Shown here one piece after another: positions 17,927 to 27,473 of a DNA stretch of 64,000 nucleotides (position 1 is its first letter; each line of letters starts with the position of its first letter). The position numbers and the translations under genes are program-made. The stretch lies in contig NZ_VULQ01000001.1 of the NCBI RefSeq assembly GCF_009696575.1, positions 62,001-126,000 on the forward strand, written 5' to 3'. The DNA comes from Anaerococcus porci (GTDB lineage Bacteria; Bacillota; Clostridia; Tissierellales; Peptoniphilaceae). Under the pieces are notes generated by a model. The model was not told where the DNA came from. It saw only the letters and a list, made by a program, of their open reading frames with translations, and did no database searches.

Positions 17927-18857
17927 GGTAATCATAATTACTGGACCTACAGCGAGTGGGAAAAGTGATTTAGCTATAAAGATTGCAAAAAAATTTAATG
18001 GCGAAATAATATCGGCAGATAGTCAACAAATATATAAGAAAATGAATATTGGTACTAATAAAATTAATAAACATGATATGGATAGTATTAACCATTATTT
18101 TTTGGATATTAGAGAACCTAATGAAGAATATTCCGTAAATGAATTCAAAGAAAGTGCAAGAAAGTTAATAAGAAAAATTAATAAAGAAAATAAGATACCC
18201 ATAGTTGTTGGAGGAACAGGATTTTATATTGACTCAATATTATTTAATATGAACTATGGAATTGCAAAAAAAGATGAAAGTATAAGGAAATATTATAACA
18301 AATTAGCTGAAGAAAAAGGAAATAATTATATTTATGAAAAATTAAAAGAAATAGATCCTAATGAATCTATAAAATATCATCCAAATGAGAAAAATAGAAT
18401 AATAAGGGCTCTCGAAACATATAAATTATCTGGAAAAAAACCTAGTCAAATTAGGAAAGGATCTAGAAAACTAAATGAAGATATAGATCCTCTATTGATT
18501 TTTTTAAACTATAAAGATAGAAATGTTCTTTATAAAAAAATAAATGCTAGAGTTTTAAAAATGTTTGATGAAGGTCTAGAAGATGAATTTATGAGGATTT
18601 TAAAATATTATAACCTTAATAGGAATTCAAAATCACTACAAGCTATCGGATATAAGGAATTCTTTCCTTATTTAAGTAAAGAAATAGATAAAAATAGGCT
18701 AATAGATGAAATACAAAAGAATACTAGACATTACGCGAAAAGGCAAATAACTTGGATGAAAAAATATTTAAATTATGATTTTTCTGATTTGATTTATAAG
18801 GAAAATTTAAACATTGGAAAAATATATGAATATATTAAGGAGAAATATGATTTATAG
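17916..18857 (+). CDS. miaA: tRNA dimethylallyltransferase
   Basis: The enzyme adds a dimethylallyl group to A37 of tRNAs reading UNN codons. The P-loop GPTASGKSD, SADSQQIYKKMNIGTNK and the C-terminal RQITWMKKY are typical. I choose TTG 17916 as the start, giving 313 residues beginning MKDKVIIITGPTASGKS. GGAGA (17905-17909) sits about 6 bases upstream, whereas the in-frame GTG 17898 lies before that site. The start overlaps the mutL end; mutS-mutL-miaA is a conserved order. Confidence 0.93.
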   Translation: MKDKVIIITGPTASGKSDLAIKIAKKFNGEIISADSQQIYKKMNIGTNKINKHDMDSINHYFLDIREPNEEYSVNEFKESARKLIRKINKENKIPIVVGGTGFYIDSILFNMNYGIAKKDESIRKYYNKLAEEKGNNYIYEKLKEIDPNESIKYHPNEKNRIIRALETYKLSGKKPSQIRKGSRKLNEDIDPLLIFLNYKDRNVLYKKINARVLKMFDEGLEDEFMRILKYYNLNRNSKSLQAIGYKEFFPYLSKEIDKNRLIDEIQKNTRHYAKRQITWMKKYLNYDFSDLIYKENLNIGKIYEYIKEKYDL

Positions 18858-20136
18858 TAATTTTTATAATATAGATAATTTTATAGTAAAATATGTAGAT
18901 AATATAGATAAATCTCTCAATGGGAAGTTTGATGATTTAAATAAAATTAGTGAATTCAATCAAATTAAAGTCTTAAATTCTTTTAAAGAAAATAACTTAT
19001 CTACTATGGATTTTAATTCTGCTACAGGTTATGGATATGCAGACATAGGAAGAGAGAAATGTGAGGATATCTTTTCTACAATATTTAAAGCAGAAGATTC
19101 ATTGGTAAGACCAAATATAGTTTCAGGCACTCATGCTATATCTATAGTTTTATATGCACTTTTAAATTATAATGATAAATTATTGTCCATTACTGGTGAC
19201 CCTTATGATACTTTACAACAAGTTATTGGAATAAAGGGAAATAAAAAGGGAAATCTCTTATCTAAAGGAATTAAATATGACAAAATAGATTTAAAAAATG
19301 GAACAAGTATTCAATATGAGAAGATAAAAGATAAGCTAGATTATGATACAAAAATAGTCATGATTCAAAGATCTACAGGATATACGAATAGAAGAGCTTT
19401 CACAATAGGTGAAATTAAGAAAGCTATAAGTATAATACGTGAAGTAAATAATAATGTAATTATATTTATAGATAACTGTTATGGAGAATTTACAGAAATT
19501 AAGGAACCAATAGAAGTAGGAGCTGATATAATTGCAGGTTCTCTTATTAAGAATATGGGGGGTGGTATAGCTTTAACTGGAGGATACATATCTGGCAAAA
19601 AAAACTTGATTGAATATTGCTCAAATACTCTTACAGCACCTGGGATAGGAAAAGATGAAGGATTGAGTTTTGGAACTACTAGAAGTGTATTACAAGGTTT
19701 ATACTTTTCTCCTCATACAACAATAGAGTCAATAAAAGTAAATTTATTATTTGCCAAATCTTTCACAAACCTTTCTTATGAAGTTATACCAAAGGTAAAT
19801 GACCCGAGAAGCGATATTGTTCAGTCTATAATACTCAATGATAGTGATAAACTAAAGTTATTTGCAAAAGCAATTCAAGAATCATGCAGCGTTGATGCTA
19901 ATTTAACTCCAATACCAGATGATATGCCTGGATACCAAGATCCTGTAATAATGTCGTCAGGAGGATTTATAGAAGGAGCCACATCAGAGCTATCTTGTGA
20001 TGGGCCTTTAAGAGAACCGTATATAGTTTACTTACAAGGTGGGCTTAATAAATATCATGGTAAATTAGCCTTGATGAATGTACTAGATAAATTTCTTAAA
20101 AATAATTTATTAAATAAAAAAGAAATAAGTTTATAA
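18847..20136 (+). CDS. PLP-dependent methionine gamma-lyase family protein (aluminium-resistance/YnbB type)
   Basis: This 429-residue fold-type I PLP enzyme has SGTHAISIVLYALL near the phosphate-binding region, FIDNCYGEF (the Asp near the cofactor ring) and the probable Schiff-base Lys in GSLIKNMGGGIALTGGYI. The family follows miaA (or miaA-hfq) in many Firmicutes and is related to cystathionine/methionine gamma-lyases. Its physiological substrate is unclear. ATG 18847 has AAGGAG 4 bases upstream; upstream in-frame starts inside miaA lack one. Confidence 0.85.
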   Translation: MIYSNFYNIDNFIVKYVDNIDKSLNGKFDDLNKISEFNQIKVLNSFKENNLSTMDFNSATGYGYADIGREKCEDIFSTIFKAEDSLVRPNIVSGTHAISIVLYALLNYNDKLLSITGDPYDTLQQVIGIKGNKKGNLLSKGIKYDKIDLKNGTSIQYEKIKDKLDYDTKIVMIQRSTGYTNRRAFTIGEIKKAISIIREVNNNVIIFIDNCYGEFTEIKEPIEVGADIIAGSLIKNMGGGIALTGGYISGKKNLIEYCSNTLTAPGIGKDEGLSFGTTRSVLQGLYFSPHTTIESIKVNLLFAKSFTNLSYEVIPKVNDPRSDIVQSIILNDSDKLKLFAKAIQESCSVDANLTPIPDDMPGYQDPVIMSSGGFIEGATSELSCDGPLREPYIVYLQGGLNKYHGKLALMNVLDKFLKNNLLNKKEISL

Positions 20137-20145
20137 AGATATTTC

Positions 20146-20259
20146 AGAGTATTAATAATTTAAAATATGCTAAACTAGATAAAATTATATATTAGGATGG
20201 GATTGTTAGCTATTAAAAGTAGATTAAATTGAGAAATTTATTCTATTTACTAATACTCT
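20146..20259. repeat. Short spaced inverted repeat between convergent genes
   Basis: AGAGTATTA at 20146-20154 is exactly repeated in inverse at 20251-20259, with about 96 bases between. The interval lies between the lyase gene (+) and the recombinase gene (-). No convincing T-tract terminator was found for the lyase gene, so this may bound a structured 3' end. With 9-bp arms in AT-rich DNA, chance is possible. Confidence 0.3.
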
Positions 20260-20299
20260 AAAACTTCTTTATGTAAAATATATAAAGATTATTAGAATT

Positions 20300-21292
20300 T
20301 TATATCTCAAGATTCGACAAGGGATTTTTATTAACAGCTTTTTTTAAGTCTTCATCATCAAGGTGGGTATATATTTGTGTAGTTGATACACTTTCATGTC
20401 CTAGAATGTCTTTTAAAGCTCGGATATCAACATTACCATATTTATACATTAAGGTTGCTGCAGTATGCCTTAATTTATGTGTAGAATAAATATTAGTATC
20501 AAAACCAGCTTTTTTAAGATATTTATCTATTGTAGATTGGACAGCTCTATTGGATATTCTTTTTTTTCGTGTTGATATGAACAAGGCATCAGTCTTAATA
20601 TTTTTTAAATAATTGTTACGTATCATTATATAATTTTCTATTAAATCTATACAATTATTTGTTAAATATATTGTTCTTTCTTTATTTCCTTTCCCAACTA
20701 TATTAAAATGATCATCTTTTATATCACTTAAATTAATACTAACAAGTTCTGATAGACGCATACCAGTTGTTAGAAAAGTAAAAACAATTGCCAAATCTCT
20801 ATTTTTGAGAAATTCATTTTTTTCTTTGCCTACAACTTCAAGCAACTTCTCTGTTTCGTTTAAAGTGAGGTAGACAGGCTGCCTTTTTTGAATCTTTGGG
20901 TTTCTGAGTTTTTCTGTTATATTATTGTCAATAATTTCGATTTCTTGACTTAAATATTTATAGAATGACCTGAGAGCAGAAATCTTTCTCGATCTTGTTG
21001 AAGCATTGTCATCGAGTATGTTGTCAAGAAAGCTAATATAAGAATACATATCTTGAACTGTTATAGAACTTATAAATTCCGCTGTAAATATCTTATTAGA
21101 ATCAACTTTATTATTTGATAAATCTTTTTCAAATTTTTCTTTATTTCCAAAATAGCTTTTTCTTAAAATCACAAATGAAATAAAGTTGATAAGGTCATAA
21201 TTATATTCACTTATAGTTTTATTTGATAAACCTCTTATTGATTTTAAATAGTTTAAATAATCCGTAAGTATAAGGGGTGAATTTATTTTCAT
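20300..21292 (-). CDS. Tyrosine recombinase, XerC/XerD type
   Basis: This 330-residue integrase-family recombinase has a SAM-like N-terminal DNA-binding domain (YLNYLKSIRGLSNKTISEY) and the full catalytic set: Arg in TTGMRLSEL, Lys in GKGNKER, HKLRH, LGHESVSTTQIYTHL with the Tyr nucleophile. It is about 30 residues longer than typical XerC/D because of a Lys/Asn-rich insert near residues 45-70. No integration site or phage genes flank it, so a chromosomal dimer-resolution role is likely. GGAG precedes the ATG, and a strong promoter lies upstream. Confidence 0.85.
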   Translation of the reverse strand: MKINSPLILTDYLNYLKSIRGLSNKTISEYNYDLINFISFVILRKSYFGNKEKFEKDLSNNKVDSNKIFTAEFISSITVQDMYSYISFLDNILDDNASTRSRKISALRSFYKYLSQEIEIIDNNITEKLRNPKIQKRQPVYLTLNETEKLLEVVGKEKNEFLKNRDLAIVFTFLTTGMRLSELVSINLSDIKDDHFNIVGKGNKERTIYLTNNCIDLIENYIMIRNNYLKNIKTDALFISTRKKRISNRAVQSTIDKYLKKAGFDTNIYSTHKLRHTAATLMYKYGNVDIRALKDILGHESVSTTQIYTHLDDEDLKKAVNKNPLSNLEI

Positions 21293-21332
21293 TTTAAAAC
21301 TCCGTTCTTGATTTTATTCTATTATAATAGTA

Positions 21333-21361
21333 ATTATAACATAAAATTAAGCATTTTTCAA
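21333..21361 (-). promoter_or_regulatory. Sigma-A promoter for the Xer-type recombinase
   Basis: On the minus strand, TTGAAA (21361-21356), a 17-base spacer and TATAAT (21338-21333) lie about 40 bases before the ATG. The match is strong. The far edge of the -35 box touches a perfect 17-bp inverted repeat. Confidence 0.7.
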
Positions 21362-21397
21362 TTTATTGCACAAAATTATTATTTTGTGCAATAAATT
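21360..21397. repeat. Perfect 17-bp inverted repeat next to a -35 box
   Basis: Arms 21360-21376 and 21381-21397 are fully complementary around a TATT loop; the core is TTATTGCACAAAAT. It lies between the terminator of the upstream hydrolase gene and the recombinase promoter and has no adjacent T-tract. It could be an operator or a DNA cruciform-type site. The rest of the 21293-21658 gap shows nothing beyond the promoter and the terminator at 21611-21653. Confidence 0.75.
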
Positions 21398-21610
21398 TCA
21401 TCTATAAATCTATCCCCTTTTCAAATATTTTTAACTTATTTATATATGATCTTTATATTTTGATTATAAATTCTACTTTATTTTTTCTTACTGTTTTGTA
21501 TTTTCTAATTATTATTATTACTCAACTTATAAATCAGCTGATTTTCGAAGCTCTATTTTGCGTTTTAAGCGATTTTATATTTTAATCCATACTAATTATA
21601 CGCCTTTATT

Positions 21611-21653
21611 TTTTTAAAAAAACAACTCAACCAAACAAAATTATGGTTGAGTT
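21611..21653 (-). terminator. Rho-independent terminator after cell-wall amidase gene
   Basis: On the minus strand, AACTCAACC pairs with GGTTGAGTT (9 bp, 12-base loop), followed by GTTTTTTTAAAAAAA. It lies just after the stop codon at 21659. Confidence 0.88.
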
Positions 21654-21658
21654 TAAGT

Positions 21659-23533
21659 TTATATATTATACTTTGTAGATTTTCCACCTACTAATCTATA
21701 GTATCTAACAGGATACTTATTATCTCCCATTCTTCCTTTTCTAGGAGTTATAGATATACCTCTGTCAGCCCAGTTACAGTGAATTATTGTATTCTTATCT
21801 AAGATAAATCCTGTATGTCCGCCAGCACCTAGTGATCTTCCTGGTACACCCGCAACAAATATATCACCATACCTTATTTGATTTTCTGAAATTTGTCTTA
21901 AAACTTGCCCGCGTCTTCCTAACTCAAACAAAGTTTCTGTATTTCCGTTAGGAGTATTTTTCGAAATGAAGCCGCCATGTTTCATAGCTCTATAAACAGC
22001 TGACGAACAGTCTGCATATCCAATCTTGTCTCTATTAGGATAACTCATATCATATTCATAATTAAAGTTCATTCCTTGTAGCATCCAGCCAATTGTCACA
22101 TCTAAATCTTTTTTAGGTATATAACTATTCGAAATAAGTTCACCCTTTCCAGATTTATCGAAACTATACAGCCTACCAGCTCCATCATATCCGTTGTGAG
22201 CAAAAAATGTTTTATAATCTTTAGCTAAACCATTTTCAGTAAGGTTATAATAGTAGTTGCCAATTTTATGAACACCAAACATAAGGTTTCCATTTGAATT
22301 AGCTCTATAATCTTTCCCGCCTATTTTTAACTATTCATTTTTTGCAAGCTCTGTCTTGTTATTATTATATTTTTTATAAGCCTTGTTTCCTTGCATATAA
22401 TAGGTAACTACTTCAGGTTTCTTACTTAAGTCTTTAATAGAAACTACGTTTCCATTTTTATCACTAGTATACTCTAAATTATCAATAACTATTTTTGTAT
22501 CGCGTTTTTTATCTACTATACCATTATTATCTATTGCAATAATTGACTTATTATATAAGAACAATTTATTTTTTTCGAGTTTCCCATTATCATCGAAAGA
22601 ATATAGATTATTTTCTATAAGATTGAATCCTTTATCTAGTTTTCCATCATATCCTGTATGATATTTATTAGAATTCACCTCAAGCCATTTATTTTCAAGA
22701 GGGTTCATAATTCCTGATTCACCAATTATATATGCACCTATATTTGTAATAACCTTAGTATTAGTTTTAACTACACCATTATTAGCAAAATAAAATCTAT
22801 CAAAACCAATTCTTTGAATCCCCTTGACAATTTCACCTTTTGAATTAGCAAAGTATTTATCTTTTCCAATATTAAACCAAGAGTTACTTACAGTAATTTT
22901 TCTACCACGATTATCATATCTATAAGCTAAATCTTTCTCAATTATATAAGAATTATCTGAATTAGAATAGTGAAAAAATCTAGAATTTGAATTAGCACTA
23001 TAAAAAGTAAATTTGGAAGACTTATCTGTATTTTGGCTTTCTTTTCCCTTTAAATTTAAATCTTCTACAGTCTTATTATTATAAGATTTTACTTCTATAT
23101 GATCTGAGGTTAGATTTTCTTTATCATTATTATTTTTTAGCTCTTCATGGTTCTTATTTTCTAGATTATATTTATCATTAGTCAAATTGTCTAAATCTTT
23201 TTCTTTAAGTTTATCTCCTGGTATTTTTTCAACTATATTACAATTAGCATAATTAGTATTTGTTTTTTCTAACTCTTCGTTATATTTTTTTGAATTATCA
23301 ATACTATCTTTTTTGTTGATTTCTTCAGTTTTATCATCATTAGCTAAATTATAATTTATCTTATTATCCTCTTTTAAAGGATTTTCTACTAAGCTTTCCT
23401 CGTATTCTTCATTTACTGATGAAATTTGATTTTTATATTCAATGTCATCATCTGCCAAAGAAGTTGAATTTAAAGCAATCACGGAAGAGAACACTATAAA
23501 AGTAGATAATATTAATTTATTTTGTTTTTTCAT
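21659..23533 (-). pseudogene. Secreted cell-wall amidase (Amidase_5 type) interrupted by one in-frame TAG
   Basis: The ATG at 23533 (AAGGAG 4 bases upstream) opens a frame with a signal peptide (MKKQNKLILSTFIVFSSVIA), a charged low-complexity region and wall-binding-like repeats. It stops at TAG 22333-22331. Reading straight on in the same frame gives 16 codons (LKIGGKDYRANSNG...) that continue a repeat. A further 207 codons then hold a peptidoglycan amidase domain with a catalytic Cys in YADCSSAVYRAM and His in GAGGHTGFIL, like phage Pal amidases. Apart from that one TAG the frame is open for about 624 codons. It is probably a recent nonsense pseudogene; sequencing error or suppression are alternatives. 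Confidence 0.8.
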
Positions 23534-23592
23534 AATTCTCCTTATCAAAAAATAGATAACTATATATAATTATATTATTAGCTAGATCAAAA

Positions 23593-25345
23593 TTATTTTC
23601 TTTTTTTACTAGCAAATAAAACACTTCCGGTTGTAATAAGAGTTAATAATATCGAACTTAATGAACCTACTCCAGTTTTTACATTTGTAGATTCTTTTTT
23701 AATTTCTGTCTTTTCAGATGCTTTATTATCTACTTTAATAAGTATCTTATTAACTTTTTTATTGTCTTTAGCCATATATCTATCATCAGCATCATTGGCT
23801 TTTTTCAAAATATTAATTTGAATATTATTTAATTCATCCTTAAGCTTATCATATTCTTTAGATGTTAAATTTTCTTTTAATAAAGCTTCTTCAACTTCTT
23901 TAATAATTTTTTCTGCATTTTGACCTGATTCTTTTGTCCAAGATCCATCTTTTAATAAAATTTTAATTTTATTAATTTCATCAGCTAATTTATCTTTATT
24001 TACTAAGTTTTTCTCTTCTTGATCTGTTTTAGTGTTTTTATCATCTCTCTCAGGTTCTTCTTTAAAAGTTTCAGTTTTTTCTAACTTTGTTTGATTATTT
24101 TTTAAATCATCGTTTTTATCTATAATTTCTTGAAATTTATTAGGCTTTTCTGTTTTTTCAGTTTCAGCCTTTTTATCATCAAGATTTTCTTTAAACCCAA
24201 TATCAAATTTTTCTAGATTTTCTTCTTTAATTCTATTCAAAACTTTTGTTACATAATTTGGATCAGTAGCATAACCTGCTACCTTTATGCGTTCCAATTG
24301 TTCTTTAGCAGTTTTTGCTTCAGCTACTTTATGTTTAGCATAAGTTCCCCTATTTAGAAGATCTAGGTAATAATTTATTGCATCTTCAAAAGAATCATAC
24401 TGTTTAAACTTATCAGTAGTTTTTATTAGTTTTCCATCTTTAAATTCTTCTGTTTTATAGCTTTTACCTTCAGTCTTATCTGTGGATTTTATCCCGAAAA
24501 TATTATAGTCTTCAGTAGCTAGTTTTGAAGTACCATTTGCTGACTCAAGTATAGCTTGACCTATCATTACGCTAGGGAAGATATTTTTATTCTTGGCCTT
24601 ATCTGAATATTTAATTTAGATAAAAAGTCAATAAATTCTGTTTTATTAGAGTAAGGAAGTTTATTTTCGGTATTTTCTTTTTTATCTTCAACCTTTTCTT
24701 CTTTCTTACTTTCTACTTGTTCATTTTTTTCAGTTTTTTCTTCTTTTAACTCAGCCTTTTTATCTTCAGTTAATGACTCGTTAGTTTTTTTCGTCGTTTG
24801 TTTCAGTATTATCTTTTTCATTAACAGCTTGACTATTATTTTCTTCCTCGTCAACTACTTTTTCTTTAGTATCTTGAATATTTATAAAATTGCTGCCTTC
24901 TTAACTTATAGTAAGTTGAAGTTCATCAATTGTAGCATTTATTTCGCTTTCACTAGAGTTTGTACCAATGGAACTTTCATATTTATTTAATAATGCTCTC
25001 GCTCTATTTTTAAACTCTTCGTTAAATCCAGCTTCTGGATCAGTAATAGCTTTAACTTCCGAAATTTTACTATTAAAATTTTTTAATAAATCATTAACTT
25101 TACTATTATCTTTTTTTTCTTCTGTTTTAATTTTATCTATATTTCCGGTATTATCTAATACACTATTAATATCTTCAACTTTTGTGCTTTCCGTTTCTCT
25201 ATTATCAACTATAATATTGTCACCTTCAGCGATTACATTCTCACCCACTCGCTTGAGAATTAAATTCTAATCCACCACTAGCTAATAATAATACTAAGGC
25301 ACCACTTATTATCTTTGTAATATTTTTGTTCTTATTTTGTCTCAT
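23593..25345 (-). pseudogene. Secreted cell-wall glucosaminidase, disrupted by several lesions
   Basis: ATG 25345 with AAGGAG upstream begins a signal peptide (MRQNKNKNITKIISGALVLL). The frame is then broken four times: an extra G in the GGG at 25244-25246 shifts the frame; an in-frame TAA lies at 24901-24903; a 7-A run at 24785-24791 shifts the frame; another shift falls near 24610-24620. The last part holds a glucosaminidase domain (NIFPSVMIGQAILESANGTS with the catalytic Glu, NIFGIK) and a C-terminal sorting-like tail, NVKTG plus membrane helix plus KKRK. The ATG 24567 is inside the domain and is not a natural start. Confidence 0.85.
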
Positions 25346-25599
25346 TTACTTCTCCTTATATTACTATTATTATAATTATATATATTTATTAATTTAGTCA
25401 AGCCATAAAGTCGGCATTTTTCAAAGATATTTGAGCATATTGTATATTTTTATTACTTTTTTGTAAACTATATAAATTAAAAAAGATAGCTATATCCATT
25501 TTTGTTAGCTCTATAATAAATCGTGCTGGTTAAAGTAAATGATAATTTTACTAATACAATTTATTAATGAAAAAAATAAGTATATTTAATTATTTATAT

Positions 25600-25847
25600 T
25601 AAAGATAATATTTTTTAAGATGTATTTATTTATGAATATTCTGATAATGCTATTGAGGTAATTAAAAATTTTATTAAGGCTATTAAGCGTATTGCTTTTG
25701 GTTTTAGATCTTTTGTCAATTTTAGGATTAGAATTTTTGTAATTATGAATTTAGTTTTAAGAAATCAAAAACCGGGAAGTAGTATATTCTACTTCCCGGT
25801 TTTTGATTGTGTTTATTTTATCTACTAACACTATTTGACAAAGAACC
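25600..25847 (+). mobile_element. ISL3-family-like insertion sequence, 3' remnant with right tip
   Basis: On the plus strand a frame reads FIYEYSDNAIEVIKNF, then KAIKRIAFGFRSFVNFRIRI, the typical C-terminal end of ISL3-family transposases. After it come a perfect 20-bp hairpin (25763-25808) and a tip AACACTATTTGACAAAGAACC (25827-25847), which resembles ISL3 inverted repeats. The tip ends 4 bases before the rny stop codon. The rest of the transposase is missing. The remaining gap 25346-25599 is AT-rich and shows only the leader of the glucosaminidase gene. Confidence 0.7.
25763..25808. terminator. Bidirectional terminator hairpin at the IS 3' end, downstream of rny
   Basis: This is a perfect 20-bp stem (25763-25782 and 25789-25808) with a 6-base loop and a GC-rich core, CCGGGAAGTAG. 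It is flanked by A-rich and T-rich edges inside the stem, so it can end transcription in both directions. It probably serves rny from the opposite strand. Confidence 0.8.
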
Positions 25848-25851
25848 TTTT

Positions 25852-27390
25852 TTATTTTGCATATTCAATTGCTTTTGATTCTCTAATTACATTAACCTTT
25901 ATTTGACCTGGATATTCTAATTCATTTTCTATTTTTTGTGCAATTTCTCTAGCAATTACAACCATAGAATCATCAGAAATTTTTTCTGGTTGAATCATAA
26001 CTCTTAATTCTCTACCTGCTTGTACAGCAAATGATTTTTCTATACCATCAAATGAATTAGCTATTTCTTCTAAGTTTTCAAGTCTCTTAATGTAATTTTC
26101 TAAACTTTCCCTTCTTGCTCCTGGTCTTGCTGCTGAAATTGTATCAGATGCTTGAACTAGTATAGCCTCTATACAAAATGCTTCTACATCTCCATGATGA
26201 GATTCTATACAATTTATAACATTCTTATTTTCACCATATTTTTTAGCAGCTTCGACACCTATAGATATATGAGTTCCTTCTACTTCATGATCAATTGCTT
26301 TTCCTATATCATGTAGTAATCCACCTCTTATAGAATCTCTAGGATCTATACCTAGTTCTGTAGCAAGCATTCCGGCTATTTTTGCAACTTCTATGGAATG
26401 CTTTAACACATTTTGTCCATATGAAGTTCTGAATTTTAGCTTTCCTAGTAGTCTTACAAGTTGAGGATGTAGGTTATGAATTCCAACCTCCTCTATAGCA
26501 GCTTGTCCATCTTCAATTATTCTTTGTTCAACTTCATCTTCAGCTTTTATTAGCATCTCTTCAATCCTAGATGGATTTATCCTACCATCAAGTATTAATC
26601 TTTCTAATGCTACTTTAGCTATTTCTCTTCTTATTGGTTCAAAGGCAGAGATAACAACAGCTTCTGGAGTATCATCTATAATAAGATCTGTTCCAGATAA
26701 TTGTTCAAACGCTCTAATATTTCTACCTTCTCTACCGATTATACGGCCTTTCATTTCATCGTTTGGTAAGGAAACAACTGTAACAGTATTTTCTGCTATC
26801 TCGTCAGCCGCATATCTTTGAATAGTAGTTGCAATTATATCAGCAGCTATTTTTTTACTTTCATTTTTGGTCTTTTCTTCATACTCTTTAATGATTTTTG
26901 CTGATTCATGAACTACATCTTCTTTTAAGCTTTGAAGTAAAATTTCTTTAGCTTCACTTATAGTAAGTCCAGCTATATCTTGTAACTTTACCTCTTGCTC
27001 TTCAATTAGTTTTTCAATTCTGTCTTCTTTTTGCTTTAACTTTTTTTGGTCGCTAGAGATTTCATCAGATTTCTTATCAATTAATAAGGATCTGCTATCT
27101 AGACTTTCTTCCTTTTTTAAAAGATGACTTTCTTTAACTGCTAGCTCATTATTTTTTTTATTAATTTCTTTTTCAGCTTGCAATTTTATTTTTGAAATTT
27201 CATCTTTTGCACTCATCAGTGCCTTGTTTTTTAGGGACTCAGCATCTCTATTTGCATCATTTATAATTCTTTGAGATAATTCTTCTGCCGAAGAAATTTT
27301 TGATTCACCTATTTTTTTACGATAAAGATAGCCTATAAAAAAAGCTAACATAATGAAGGCGACAGATAGAATAATTTTTAAAAAATCCAT
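25852..27390 (-). CDS. rny: Ribonuclease Y
   Basis: This is a 512-residue membrane-anchored endoribonuclease that starts mRNA decay. Residues about 4-24 form the membrane helix. A long coiled coil follows (to about residue 200), then a KH domain (KGRIIGREGRNIRAFE) and an HD domain (GGLLHDIGKAID). AGGAGGTGAT, an almost complete match to the 16S tail, lies 3 bases before the ATG. A separate promoter candidate lies just upstream. Confidence 0.96.
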   Translation of the reverse strand: MDFLKIILSVAFIMLAFFIGYLYRKKIGESKISSAEELSQRIINDANRDAESLKNKALMSAKDEISKIKLQAEKEINKKNNELAVKESHLLKKEESLDSRSLLIDKKSDEISSDQKKLKQKEDRIEKLIEEQEVKLQDIAGLTISEAKEILLQSLKEDVVHESAKIIKEYEEKTKNESKKIAADIIATTIQRYAADEIAENTVTVVSLPNDEMKGRIIGREGRNIRAFEQLSGTDLIIDDTPEAVVISAFEPIRREIAKVALERLILDGRINPSRIEEMLIKAEDEVEQRIIEDGQAAIEEVGIHNLHPQLVRLLGKLKFRTSYGQNVLKHSIEVAKIAGMLATELGIDPRDSIRGGLLHDIGKAIDHEVEGTHISIGVEAAKKYGENKNVINCIESHHGDVEAFCIEAILVQASDTISAARPGARRESLENYIKRLENLEEIANSFDGIEKSFAVQAGRELRVMIQPEKISDDSMVVIAREIAQKIENELEYPGQIKVNVIRESKAIEYAK

Positions 27391-27430
27391 TTAATCACCT
27401 CCTAAATTTTGGATTCTCATCCTGGTATTT

Positions 27431-27459
27431 ATTATATCATAAATTTATAATTATTCGAA
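27431..27459 (-). promoter_or_regulatory. Candidate promoter for rny
   Basis: On the minus strand, TTCGAA (27459-27454), a 17-base spacer and TATAAT (27436-27431) lie about 40 bases before the ATG. The -10 is perfect and the -35 weak. Confidence 0.45.
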
Positions 27460-27473
27460 AAAGTTTTTTTAGA

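Noticed and set aside
20178-20230. Very short plus-strand frame (MGLLAIKSRLN) between the lyase gene and the recombinase
   Set aside because: Eleven codons, no ribosome site, in an AT-rich intergenic stretch.
24567-25248. Two separate small CDSs at 24567-24854 and 24901-25248
   Set aside because: Their starts lack ribosome sites, and reading across the frame breaks gives one continuous secreted glucosaminidase. They are pieces of one pseudogene.
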